NCBI GenBank assembly: GCA_963823845.1
Contig: CAWGND010000013.1
Span: 496,001-560,000, forward strand
Direction: 5' to 3'
Length of the DNA: 64,000 bases
Origin: Alloacidobacterium sp963823845
GTDB taxonomy: Bacteria > Acidobacteriota > Terriglobia > Terriglobales > Acidobacteriaceae
The notes under the pieces were generated by a model. It ran no database searches and was not told where the DNA came from. It saw only the letters and a program-made list of their open reading frames with translations. The position numbers and the translations under genes are program-made. Shown here piece after piece: positions 53,643 to 61,817 of this stretch (positions are counted from its first letter, which is position 1; every line of letters begins with the position of its first letter).

Positions 53643-53951
53643 ATGTCAGAATTTGTAAGGATTTGCAGTAAGGATGATCTGCCGGCTTCGGGGCAGGCGC
53701 GCGAGATTACAGTTGCCGAAAGAATGCTGTGTATCGCGAACGAGAATGGCGCCCTTTCCGTCATGGATAATGTGTGTCCGCATCGCGGCGGCCCGCTGGG
53801 GCAGGGAATGCTCGAAGGCGGCAAGGTGATCTGTCCATGGCACGGCTGGGCGTTCGATTTGAAGAGCGGCGAGGCGGTGCACACTCCGCAGGTGAAGGTT
53901 CCTGTGTATGAAATCAAGGTGGATGGGGAGGATGTGTTGGCTAGGCTGTGA
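53643..53951 (+). CDS. Rieske [2Fe-2S] ferredoxin-like protein
   Basis: A 102-aa soluble Rieske protein. The cluster ligands are Cys45-x-His47 (CPHRGG) and Cys64-x2-His67 (CPWHGW). The size fits ferredoxin components of dioxygenases or NirD-like subunits. No oxygenase, reductase or nitrite reductase gene is adjacent, so the partner is unknown. A long hairpin follows the stop. Confidence 0.9.
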   Translation: MSEFVRICSKDDLPASGQAREITVAERMLCIANENGALSVMDNVCPHRGGPLGQGMLEGGKVICPWHGWAFDLKSGEAVHTPQVKVPVYEIKVDGEDVLARL

Positions 53952-53961
53952 ATTTGCCGTT

Positions 53962-54010
53962 CCCATCCTATCGCCAACTGCGCGATAGGATGGGGCGCCC
54001 TTTTTCGTGC
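53962..54010. repeat. Intergenic repeat, copy E, with a 13-bp hairpin
   Basis: A perfect 13-bp stem CCCATCCTATCGC/GCGATAGGATGGG (53962-53974, 53982-53994) is followed by GGATGGGGCGCCCTTTTTCGTG and GCTGCTGCT. The downstream words match copies B and D. It lies between convergent genes and may terminate both. Confidence 0.65.
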
Positions 54011-54027
54011 TGCTGCTCACCCCAAAC

Positions 54028-55551
54028 TCATCGCGATGTGAACGTAGATGCGGGGAGATTTTCCTTGTTGAAGAGGTTGGCGTCGGTCCAGCCTTGCCAG
54101 GCGTAGCGGACTGCTTCGGGATGGCGTACGCTCTGTGCTTCGACGACTACGGTTGAGCTGTCGATTTTTGCGGTTGCCGGGACAAATTTTCCGTCGGAGC
54201 CGGCGATTTCGAAGCCAGTGAGCTGTGGTCCGTGTGCGGCGAGGCCATCTTTCGCGTGATCGAACCAGACGCGCATGGACGAGCCCTCGACAGCGGTGGT
54301 GCGGAAGAGCGGGCCGGAGTATTCGAGTTGCGGTTCTCCATAGACGATGGCGCGTGCGGCGAGGGCGAGGCGCGCGCCCACGGTTTGTTTGTCCGCTGGA
54401 TGAACGTTGTCCCTATCTCCTACATCGAGGGTCACGGCCATAGCCGTGTTGGCGACGTCGAGGGCTCGACGCTGCTGGTCGCGGAGTTGGCCCCAGTCCT
54501 CATTCGGCGAGTAGAAATTTGAAATCTGCACGTAAAGGAATGGGAAGTTTCCCTCGCGCCACTTTGTCCGCCAGTCCTGAATCATGGCCGAGAAGAAGCG
54601 CGTGTACATGGGCGCTCTTTCAGGGGTGCTGTTGGTTTCGCCCTGGTACCAGATTGCGCCCTTCATGGTGTAAGGAATGAGTGGGGCAATCATGCCGTTG
54701 TAGAGATTGGCGGGCTGCCATGAGCGGGCGTCCGGGTGCCAAGGGTGGTCGGGCTTCGGCTGGTGGGCCTGCTCGGCGGCTGCATCTTCGCGCTTTTCCC
54801 TGGCGATGATGCGGTCCATATCCCCCAAGTCAGCAGTGAAACGCGCCCAGGAGGCAAACATCGGCATCAGGCCGGCGTCGGAGCCGATGCGGTCCATACT
54901 CATCCATGCCTCGACAGGCGTGCCGCCCCACGTGGAGTCGATGAGGCCAATCGGCACGTGTTCGCGGGCGTTGATTTCGCGCCCGAAGAAGTAGGCGACT
55001 GCGGAGAACTCGGCGGCGGTCTGCGGCGTGCACTCGGTCCAGGTAGCAGTAATGTCATTCACGCTAAAGTAGGAGGTATTGTGTTCGATGCGCAGCAACC
55101 GGACGGTGGGCAGGTTCGCCTGGGCGATCTCCTGCTGCGCGTTTTTCAAAACGGCACTCCCCGGGAAGCCGTTGAGCGGCATCTCCATATTGGACTGGCC
55201 GGAAGCCACCCAGACATCGCCGACAAGGATGTCAGAAAGTGTTACGACTGAACCTGAATTGGAGCTGCCCTGAGCAGTCAGCGTGTAAGGTCCGCCCGCG
55301 TGCTCCGGCGTAAGCCAGAGGCTCCATTTGCCCAGATTGTCGGCGCTTGCCGTACTGACCTGGTCGTGAAAGTGAACTGTAACTGTCTCGTCGGGGTCCG
55401 ACCATCCCCAAACGTGGATTGGAGCATCCCGCTGCAATACCGCATGGCTGCTGAGGACATTTGGGAGCCGAACCTCAGCGCCTGCCGCGCCAATTCCGAG
55501 CAGGGCGGTGAGCGCGCCCGCTCTGGCAATGCACTTAGCCTTCAAACCCAT
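54028..55551 (-). CDS. Sialate O-acetylesterase-like SGNH hydrolase
   Basis: A 507-aa secreted esterase. A signal peptide (about 1-25) is followed by an SGNH/GDSL-type domain with catalytic Ser in SGQSNMEMPL and the late block DRDNVHPADKQ that supplies Asp and His. Middle motifs WGGTPVEAWMS and WYQGETNS match the sialate O-acetylesterase family. Such enzymes remove acetyl groups from glycans. ATG 55551 is preceded by AGGAGG. Upstream lies a LacI-type palindrome. Confidence 0.87.
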   Translation of the reverse strand: MGLKAKCIARAGALTALLGIGAAGAEVRLPNVLSSHAVLQRDAPIHVWGWSDPDETVTVHFHDQVSTASADNLGKWSLWLTPEHAGGPYTLTAQGSSNSGSVVTLSDILVGDVWVASGQSNMEMPLNGFPGSAVLKNAQQEIAQANLPTVRLLRIEHNTSYFSVNDITATWTECTPQTAAEFSAVAYFFGREINAREHVPIGLIDSTWGGTPVEAWMSMDRIGSDAGLMPMFASWARFTADLGDMDRIIAREKREDAAAEQAHQPKPDHPWHPDARSWQPANLYNGMIAPLIPYTMKGAIWYQGETNSTPERAPMYTRFFSAMIQDWRTKWREGNFPFLYVQISNFYSPNEDWGQLRDQQRRALDVANTAMAVTLDVGDRDNVHPADKQTVGARLALAARAIVYGEPQLEYSGPLFRTTAVEGSSMRVWFDHAKDGLAAHGPQLTGFEIAGSDGKFVPATAKIDSSTVVVEAQSVRHPEAVRYAWQGWTDANLFNKENLPASTFTSR

Positions 55552-55682
55552 TTTCGAACTGCCTCCTGAAATTAATGGAAGATGAGATGGCCGAAAACTG
55601 CACGATAACCATAGCATTTCTTGAGAGTTATCTATCGCCTTGACGAACGTGAGGTGATCCTATGGCGGTGGACCGAAGGTAA

Positions 55683-55696
55683 CGTTATCGATAACG
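55683..55696. promoter_or_regulatory. Perfect palindrome CGTTATCGATAACG (LacI-type operator)
   Basis: A 14-bp perfect palindrome with the central CG typical of LacI/GalR-family sites. It lies 132 bp upstream of the sialate esterase gene and about 100 bp before the divergent GGDEF gene. No lacI gene is visible in the window. Confidence 0.5.
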
Positions 55697-55796
55697 ATAA
55701 AGACATTTTCCAGCTGTTTCGGTTTAATGAAATAACATGTTTCTTTCGTACTGAAGCTTTTCGTTGTCCGATTTGAGGGTTTCGCTGAATTTTCCT

Positions 55797-57647
55797 ATGG
55801 CTTCTCGGGTGCTTGCAATCAAGGAGGAAGACGGGGATCGTTTGTCCATTGCCGGGTTAGCTTTACTGGCGCTCATCTTATTCTTCCTTTCGGCTACAAC
55901 GTCGCTGCTCAATCTGCGTAGTTGGCATTTTGGCGGCATCACGATTCTCTGGCCTTCCAATGGATTCCTAACCGGCGCCCTGCTGTCTGTTCGCCGCAGG
56001 CATTGGCCGGCGTATCTGGCAGTGGGGTTCCTTGTAGACCTGGGAATAAACCTGAGTCTTGCCACTCCCTCATGGATCGCCGCTTATCTGGCCGGCTGCA
56101 ATATGATCGAGGCCCTGCTTGCGGCTGCCCTCCTGCACCGGATCATTGCCCCCAGCCCGGACCTGACCCAACGCAGGCAATTGACACATTTCCTGCTATA
56201 CGGAGTGGTTCTGGCACCGGCTGCGGCATCGCTTCTGGCCACGCTGGTGTTTGGCCGGCAGGGCAGGCACATCATGCCGCACCTCCACGCCTTCCAGTGG
56301 TGGTTCACGGCGGATGCGCTTGGCATGGCGATCATGGTTCCGCTCTATCTCTCATTTATGCGGCAGAAGCCATTTCTGGGCAGACCGTGGTGGGAGATAC
56401 AAGGCATTTTCGCGCTGTTATGCGCCATGGCCGTTGCCGTCTTCTGGCAGACACGCGCACCTCTGCTTTTCATTCTCCTGCTTTGCCTGCTGATGATAGG
56501 TTTGCGTCTGGGCTTGGCCGGGTCGGCACTTGGGCTGTTGGCCATATCGATCATCGGCTCGTTTTTCACGACCTCAGGACGTGGGCCATTGTCGTTAATG
56601 CTCGGCGTATCGCTGACGACCCGCGACCTGACACTGCAGGCTTTCATTGCCTTCTCGATGCTGATGCTTTACATCCTTGAGGTATTGCGGGCTGAGGGCA
56701 ATCGGCTGCAGGAAGGACTGCGAGTGAGCGAAGCCCGGTTTCGGTTGCTCGCGGTAAGTTCGCGCGATGGAATTCTGCTGGTGAACCTGGAAGGCAACGT
56801 GATGTATGCCTCACCGGCGGTGACCGAAATACTGGGATGGGAACCGGAGGAGACGCTAGGCCTCAGCTATCGTGAAGCACTCCACCCCGAAGACATCTCA
56901 CTCGGACAGACGGTTTTTCGGGAGGCGCGCGAAGGACGGGAGCCGGAAATGTTCCAATTCCGGTGCCTGAAAAAAGACGGCAGCTATCTGTGGATGGAAG
57001 CCAGCCTGCGCCTTTACCGCGAACCATCGGCAGGCGAGGCAATTGGGTTCGTCGTCGTGATGCGGGATATCTCGCTCCGCAAGGCCGCAGAGGAGGAACT
57101 GCAGAGGGCCTTTCGCATGGTCGAGGTTCTGGCCAGCATTGATGGCCTGACGGGCATCGCCAACCGGCGGCGATTTGATGAAGCTTTGCAATCCGAATGG
57201 CGGCGCGCCCAGCGCGACCGCACACCGTGCTCGGTACTGCTAATGGATGCAGACCACTTCAAGAACTACAATGACATCTATGGCCATATATCTGGCGACC
57301 GGTGTCTGCGCCAGATCGCGGAGACCGCCGCTCAGGTACTGCGGCGTCCTGCTGACCTGATCTCCCGTTACGGGGGTGAAGAGTTCGCCGTGATTTTACC
57401 GGACACCAGTTTCGAAGGCGCCATGGAAATTGGCGAACAGATTCGTTTTGCCGTTGAAGAGCTCCAGATGCCGCACTCAGGCAATCCGTATGGAATCGCA
57501 ACCGTCAGCATTGGCTGCGCGACGCAAATTCCGCAGGCCAATAGTGATCTGGCCGAATTGCTGAAAGCCGCGGATACGGCCCTGTATCAGGCAAAATCGC
57601 AGGGACGGAATCGCGTGGAAGCGGCGTTGCCTGTCTTCTTTTCTTAA
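55797..57647 (+). CDS. Membrane diguanylate cyclase (MASE1-like, PAS, GGDEF)
   Basis: A 616-aa c-di-GMP synthase. An N-terminal eight-helix region (about 15-300) of the MASE1 type is followed by a PAS domain (about 315-435, SRDGILLVNLEGNVMYASPAVTEILG) and a GGDEF domain (about 450-610) with intact DADHFKNYNDIYGH and RYGGEEF. The I-site position is R-x-x-D (RPAD) just upstream. Catalysis should therefore be possible, in contrast to the REC-GGDEF at 2-3 kb. ATG 55797 is chosen; a TTG at 55764 would add 11 residues. Confidence 0.87.
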   Translation: MASRVLAIKEEDGDRLSIAGLALLALILFFLSATTSLLNLRSWHFGGITILWPSNGFLTGALLSVRRRHWPAYLAVGFLVDLGINLSLATPSWIAAYLAGCNMIEALLAAALLHRIIAPSPDLTQRRQLTHFLLYGVVLAPAAASLLATLVFGRQGRHIMPHLHAFQWWFTADALGMAIMVPLYLSFMRQKPFLGRPWWEIQGIFALLCAMAVAVFWQTRAPLLFILLLCLLMIGLRLGLAGSALGLLAISIIGSFFTTSGRGPLSLMLGVSLTTRDLTLQAFIAFSMLMLYILEVLRAEGNRLQEGLRVSEARFRLLAVSSRDGILLVNLEGNVMYASPAVTEILGWEPEETLGLSYREALHPEDISLGQTVFREAREGREPEMFQFRCLKKDGSYLWMEASLRLYREPSAGEAIGFVVVMRDISLRKAAEEELQRAFRMVEVLASIDGLTGIANRRRFDEALQSEWRRAQRDRTPCSVLLMDADHFKNYNDIYGHISGDRCLRQIAETAAQVLRRPADLISRYGGEEFAVILPDTSFEGAMEIGEQIRFAVEELQMPHSGNPYGIATVSIGCATQIPQANSDLAELLKAADTALYQAKSQGRNRVEAALPVFFS

Positions 57648-57661
57648 ACGGCTCTATAACA

Positions 57662-58402
57662 TCAAAGGCCCATCTTCGTATGGCCCATGGTCCAGAACCC
57701 TGATTGCCTTTCCCTACTGGACCGCCATGCCGCCGCAACCAAGTACAACGCCGGTAAAATCAATGCCCAGTTAAGAACCCACAGGGCATTGTTGCTCCAC
57801 GCGGAGATCATCAGGGCGATCATTGCAAGTGCCAGAACTGACGCTGCGCGGAGGGAGATGCGTACGTTGCGCAATCCCTGAACAGCTCCAAAGATAGCGG
57901 GCAGAAGAAACAGGAAGAGGCAAAGGCTGGGGAAAGAGTTTGAGGCGTATATCCGCAGAGAAGAAATGGAATGGAGCACGGACAACGCAGCGCTTACCCA
58001 AAGAGTTCGCCGCGAAATCGATCCAACGAGGTAGCCACCTGTCCAAGACCAAGTGATGAGGAGAAATATGTGGCACAACAGCAGCGGGAAGCCTTCGTGA
58101 CCCGTTGGCCAGTGCCAGCCAAAAACCTTGTGATTGACCAGCCGGAGCCAAGTGCAAGTCACCGAAACAGAAACGTACATCAGCAGGTAGCTGCATGGAA
58201 GCGCGACGATAAATCCGGCAAGCCAAGGCCGAGGGCTTTTCCAGAGAGCAGCCTGCCGGCGAAATACCAGGCCAAAGACGTCCAGGAATCCTTGCCACGT
58301 GCTTTCATTGGTTTCCAGCAAATCGCCGAGAACTGCTTCGCGCTCATCTCGATCGAGCAGCCTTGCAGCAAGCACTACCAGCGGCCAGGCGAGAACATTC
58401 AT
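57662..58402 (-). CDS. PadR-coupled membrane protein with permease-prefix-like N-terminus
   Basis: A 246-aa protein. The first 60 residues (LAARLLDRDEREAVLGDLLE, then an amphipathic helix) resemble the prefix domain found before acidobacterial orphan ABC permeases, but no permease follows. Six or so hydrophobic segments fill the rest. It starts in a 4-nt ATGA overlap with padR. A signal or anti-repressor role is inferred. Confidence 0.65.
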   Translation of the reverse strand: MNVLAWPLVVLAARLLDRDEREAVLGDLLETNESTWQGFLDVFGLVFRRQAALWKSPRPWLAGFIVALPCSYLLMYVSVSVTCTWLRLVNHKVFGWHWPTGHEGFPLLLCHIFLLITWSWTGGYLVGSISRRTLWVSAALSVLHSISSLRIYASNSFPSLCLFLFLLPAIFGAVQGLRNVRISLRAASVLALAMIALMISAWSNNALWVLNWALILPALYLVAAAWRSSRERQSGFWTMGHTKMGL

Positions 58403-58728
58403 GAAGTCCGTCCTATTCGGCTTTCTGCCCAGGAAGCGCCACGGCTCACGCGCATGACTGCATCGTAGAATTCTTTTGCGTCGCGCACACCCTGAGTGGT
58501 CACGCGCACCATGCGCTTCGCCCGGCCGCCGCGCTGCGGCGTGGCTTCACCCATCCACGTCTTCAAGAGACCTTTTTTTTCGAGGCGATCGATCGTGGTG
58601 TAAAGCGCGCCCATCGAGCATTTTCGTTCTGTGGTCGCTTCAATCTCTTCCCGAATCGCCGCGCCATACGCGTTTTCGCCGAGTCCTGCAGCGACCGTGA
58701 TTAATAGGTATTCAAATTCGCCGAGCAT
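58399..58728 (-). CDS. PadR family transcriptional regulator
   Basis: A 109-aa winged-helix regulator. Helices are FEYLLITVAAGLGENAYGAAI then SMGALYTTIDRLEKKGLLK, with wing RAKRMVRVTTQGVRDA. The promoter is clear: TTGACT and TACAAT, 16 bp apart, with the -10 inside a PadR-like site. The -10 ends 9 bp before the ATG, so the mRNA is almost leaderless. The following gene is translationally coupled. The same site occurs perfectly at 59510-59532 near another gene. Confidence 0.87.
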   Translation of the reverse strand: MLGEFEYLLITVAAGLGENAYGAAIREEIEATTERKCSMGALYTTIDRLEKKGLLKTWMGEATPQRGGRAKRMVRVTTQGVRDAKEFYDAVMRVSRGASWAESRIGRTS

Positions 58729-58734
58729 TAGGAA

Positions 58735-58765
58735 TACATTGTAGTAGTAATATGGGCTCAGTCAA
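58735..58765 (-). promoter_or_regulatory. padR promoter with half-operator
   Basis: On the minus strand: -35 TTGACT (58760-58765), a 16-bp spacer and -10 TACAAT (58738-58743). The sequence TACATTGTAGTAGTAA (plus strand 58735-58750) covers the -10 and carries one full arm of the palindrome seen at 59510. Confidence 0.65.
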
Positions 58766-58817
58766 GGCATATTTGGTTGGGGCTGATTCAGAATTAACAA
58801 GGCGTAGGGTTTTCGAA

Positions 58818-59456
58818 TCACTCGCTCATCAATTTGGTTTCATCACCCGGAATTACGTCGACAATGGTTATCGAATCGAGTGTATGTTTCCAATGGACAA
58901 TAAGAAAAGCTGAGGTTTGGTCGTTCAAGTACAAATCCTGTCGCAACAGACACCAAACGGCGAGTGGCCTTGACTTGGGATCGTCGGGATTGTAGCCGAA
59001 TGCCTGGATGTCGCTCGCTACCGCTCCTTCGACCGTCAACTCCCTTTCGAAGGGCGGACGAGGACTCATTCGATTGTCGTAATCGATCGTCAGTACGCGC
59101 TCACGGAGGTTGAGAGGATTGCGGGAGTGGGATCGTGTACGAAAATCATAGCGGGCGATGGCCATTGCGCCTACGAATCGCGCGATGCAGCCACGGTCTT
59201 CTTCTCCATTTGGGGAGAGGCAAAAGGCGCGGTTCGTCAGGCCATCCTGAAAACGAAAATTGTCGCTCGAATTGTTTGCAAAATACTGAACACGCATGCG
59301 CACTTCACAATTCGGCGTCAGGAATCGGTAGACGCGATCGGATTGCTGTTCGGATTTCCACATTCTTGTGGTCAGCCCAAAACCAGCCAAAGACCAGAGC
59401 AAGGATCGCCTGTCTGGATTTTGCAGGGCTGGTCGCGATCCTGGAAGTGGCACCAT
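58818..59456 (-). CDS. Hypothetical protein, probable PadR target
   Basis: I recognise no family in this 212-aa protein. A short hydrophobic segment (about 19-31, LLWSLAGFGLTT) may be a signal or anchor, and the remainder is soluble with several aromatic-rich strands. ATG 59456 has GGAAAAG upstream; TTG 59471 is an alternative. The operator-bearing promoter 50-90 bp upstream matches that of padR, so coregulation is likely. It lies just behind padR in the same orientation but is separated from it, with its own promoter. Confidence 0.55.
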   Translation of the reverse strand: MVPLPGSRPALQNPDRRSLLWSLAGFGLTTRMWKSEQQSDRVYRFLTPNCEVRMRVQYFANNSSDNFRFQDGLTNRAFCLSPNGEEDRGCIARFVGAMAIARYDFRTRSHSRNPLNLRERVLTIDYDNRMSPRPPFERELTVEGAVASDIQAFGYNPDDPKSRPLAVWCLLRQDLYLNDQTSAFLIVHWKHTLDSITIVDVIPGDETKLMSE

Positions 59457-59509
59457 TGCTTTTCCAAACAAGGAAGAATACGAAGCCCGCAGACTTATGC
59501 AGGCGTCTA

Positions 59510-59546
59510 TTACTACTACAATGTAGTAGTAATTAAACTATGTCAA
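59510..59546 (-). promoter_or_regulatory. PadR-type promoter with perfect 23-bp palindrome
   Basis: Arms TTACTACTACA and TGTAGTAGTAA flank one A (59510-59532). On the minus strand TTGACA (59541-59546) and TACATT (59520-59525), 15 bp apart, make the promoter. The operator overlaps the -10 exactly as at padR. Confidence 0.65.
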
Positions 59547-59598
59547 GGCTTTTTTCCATCTTGCGTATCATGAGCGGTATAAGGGCAGTTGGATTGGC

Positions 59599-60045
59599 CT
59601 AGAGCAGCTTACCTGCCGCAAGGTCGCGGACGAGGCCGCGGTCGGCAGCCAGGAAGTCATAGCCCGGCAGGTCGCGCAGATTGCACCAGCGCAGATCGTT
59701 GAAAATGCGGTTGGTCATTTCGCCTTCGAACTGGTGCACTGCGAAGAACTGCAGGTCGACCGAGCTGCCGTTGCGATAAGGATGGCGTACGTGGGCCACG
59801 AGCGTGCCGATCGTCGCCTTGATGCCAAGTTCTTCATCCAGTTCGCGGACCAGTGCCTCTTCCGGGCCTTCACCCGGCTCCATTTTGCCGCCGGGAAACT
59901 CCCATTTGAGGGCCATCGCCTGGTCGGGGCGGCGCTGGCAAATCAGCACCTCGTCGCCGCGAAGTATCAGTGCAGCAACCACATAGCGCACGGACTTGGA
60001 TTCCGCGCCGCTGATCTTTTGGGATTCGATATCCTCCACGCTCAC
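59599..60045 (-). CDS. Nudix (MutT-type) nucleoside triphosphate hydrolase
   Basis: A 148-aa Nudix enzyme. The Nudix box lies at 53-75 (GKMEPGEGPEEALVREL then DEELGI) and has every consensus residue, including the REL-EE metal-binding core. Together with the upstream VLICQRRPDQAMALKWEFPG segment, this is typical of (8-oxo-)dGTP pyrophosphohydrolases. It starts at GTG 60045 inside the 3' end of the binding-protein gene, giving a 4-nt overlap. Confidence 0.9.
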   Translation of the reverse strand: MSVEDIESQKISGAESKSVRYVVAALILRGDEVLICQRRPDQAMALKWEFPGGKMEPGEGPEEALVRELDEELGIKATIGTLVAHVRHPYRNGSSVDLQFFAVHQFEGEMTNRIFNDLRWCNLRDLPGYDFLAADRGLVRDLAAGKLL

Positions 60046-60863
60046 ACCAATTTAGACGGTTCAGCCTCAAAATCGATGCAACGCATTTGCGCGCGTTGCA
60101 TGGGGCTGAAAATCTCAGGATGAATGACCGATGCGAGAGCTTGCAGGCCCCCGATCAGCGTTGGCGCGGGCGTGTTCAACAGCTCTTCTGTGATGCAGAA
60201 GACACGGCGCTCTCCGACGGCACGAAGCTGCTGCCAGCCGCGCTTTTCCACAGCGCGTTCAAGCGGGACGCGCATGCCCGCCCCGCACCACGCCATGACG
60301 ATGACATCCGGATCGGCGGCGGCGATGATTTTGGCTTCCGTGACGGTGCCCGGAGAGCCGACAAATTCGCCGCCTGCTACTTCTACCAGTTCCTTGACCC
60401 AGTATTGCGAATGGATGAGCGGTTTACCCCACTCCTCACAGTAGACGCGCGGCCGCTCGTCGGAAAATGCTACCCGGCTGCTGGTTTCAGAGATAGCCGA
60501 CTGCATGGAGGCGATGACGGCTTCGGCTTGCTCTGACTCCTGCATGACTGAGCCGACGAGGCGGATATCGCTATAGATATCTGCAAGCGAGTGGGGAGCG
60601 AGCGCCAACACTGGGAAGCCCGCTTTCAGTATCGCGGCCAACGATTCGTGCCGGTAGGGAACGGACGCGATGACGAGATCGGGCTTAAGCGCTGTCAATT
60701 CATCTGTTGTGGTCGTCCATGCGTCGTGGACGAGGGGAAGATTGCGGCTGCGCAGCTCCGGGACGACGTCGAGGCAATAGCGCGTGCAGGCAACAAGCGC
60801 ATCGAGATGACCGAGGCGCTCTAGAGTGACAGACACGCTGGGCTGGAGCGAAACGATACGCAT
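60042..60863 (-). CDS. Cobalamin/iron-type periplasmic-binding-fold protein, no signal peptide
   Basis: A 273-aa BtuF/FecB-like protein. Two lobes are visible: MRIVSLQPSVSVTLERLGHLDALVACTRYC at the start and DPDVIVMAWCGAGM in the second half. No signal peptide is present with either ATG 60863 or the in-frame starts at 60905/60917, so it is probably cytoplasmic. Such unexported homologues are common in bacteria and are often misnamed as ABC binding proteins. It sits in an operon between HAD and Nudix genes; no transporter is adjacent. Confidence 0.78.
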   Translation of the reverse strand: MRIVSLQPSVSVTLERLGHLDALVACTRYCLDVVPELRSRNLPLVHDAWTTTTDELTALKPDLVIASVPYRHESLAAILKAGFPVLALAPHSLADIYSDIRLVGSVMQESEQAEAVIASMQSAISETSSRVAFSDERPRVYCEEWGKPLIHSQYWVKELVEVAGGEFVGSPGTVTEAKIIAAADPDVIVMAWCGAGMRVPLERAVEKRGWQQLRAVGERRVFCITEELLNTPAPTLIGGLQALASVIHPEIFSPMQRAQMRCIDFEAEPSKLV

Positions 60864-60944
60864 TCTAGGTGCCAGAGTAACCTGTCTTCGCGAAAGATTT
60901 GTCATCCGGATGACCAAGAGTTGTCACCGTGCTCTGCGAACGAA

Positions 60945-61697
60945 TTAGACTTTGCTGTCCTTGAGCACCGATGCCGGGTAGAAGACCGTCCAGCCATTTT
61001 CGGCGGATGTCTGCACCAACGCTGGCGTCGGGTTCACCGGGAAGGCGTGCTTCGCGATCTTCAGCATCGCTTCATCATGGATGGAGTTTCCGAAGACGCA
61101 GTCCGGGCAAGGCACGCCTGCGCGCATCAGCGCTTCGGCTTTCGCCTCGTCGGTAGGCACGTCTATCAGGTCGCTGGTGACATGCCCGTTGACGATGCGG
61201 ACTTCCGCAGCCAGTACCCGCGATGCCGAAATGCCAAAGCGCGCGACGCCTGCTTCAATGACCCAGTTGTTGGTAGAGCTTACGGCCCATAGCTCGGTTC
61301 CGGCGGCTCGCAGCTCGGCGATGAGTTCGCGCAGCTCGGGAAAGATGTTGGCTTCAATGTGGGTGCGGAAGTACGTCGCGGCGGCGCGGCGCATCTCCTC
61401 TTCCTCAAGGCCAGCGTACATCTGGACCATTTCGGCACACATCTCGGCTTCTGAAACCTTGCCCGCGCGATAAAGGCGGTACTGGGTGTCAACCCAGTCG
61501 GCGGTATTGCGTGAGACCAGCCCGGACTCAATCGACCAGACCATGAAGCCGTATCCTGCGTCGCCGGTCCAGAGCGTGCCATCGCAGTCAAACACTGCGA
61601 CCATTGGATTGGTGGCCCTTACGGCGTTGTGAAATTCTTCGCGGGTAAATTGTTCCGCAGGTGCGGTATGCAGCGTAGTCAAGTGAATAGCCCTCAC
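60945..61697 (-). CDS. HAD-IB family phosphatase (SerB-like)
   Basis: A 250-aa phosphatase. Motif I is VFDCDGT (nucleophile Asp37, Asp39), motif II ELWAVSSTNNW, and motif III with acidic residues in VFGNSIHDEAML. The fold matches HAD-IB enzymes such as phosphoserine phosphatase, but the substrate is not certain. It is the first gene of the HAD / binding-protein / Nudix set. Confidence 0.85.
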   Translation of the reverse strand: MRAIHLTTLHTAPAEQFTREEFHNAVRATNPMVAVFDCDGTLWTGDAGYGFMVWSIESGLVSRNTADWVDTQYRLYRAGKVSEAEMCAEMVQMYAGLEEEEMRRAAATYFRTHIEANIFPELRELIAELRAAGTELWAVSSTNNWVIEAGVARFGISASRVLAAEVRIVNGHVTSDLIDVPTDEAKAEALMRAGVPCPDCVFGNSIHDEAMLKIAKHAFPVNPTPALVQTSAENGWTVFYPASVLKDSKV

Positions 61698-61817
61698 TCT
61701 TTATTGTCAGCGATGGAGAGGGATTTTGCACGGTGGGAAATGTAAAGCGTTGGTGAACTTGATTCCGGAAGCATCTTGCGGCTGCCGGATCGATGGCCTG
61801 ACGCAGATAATCAATCT

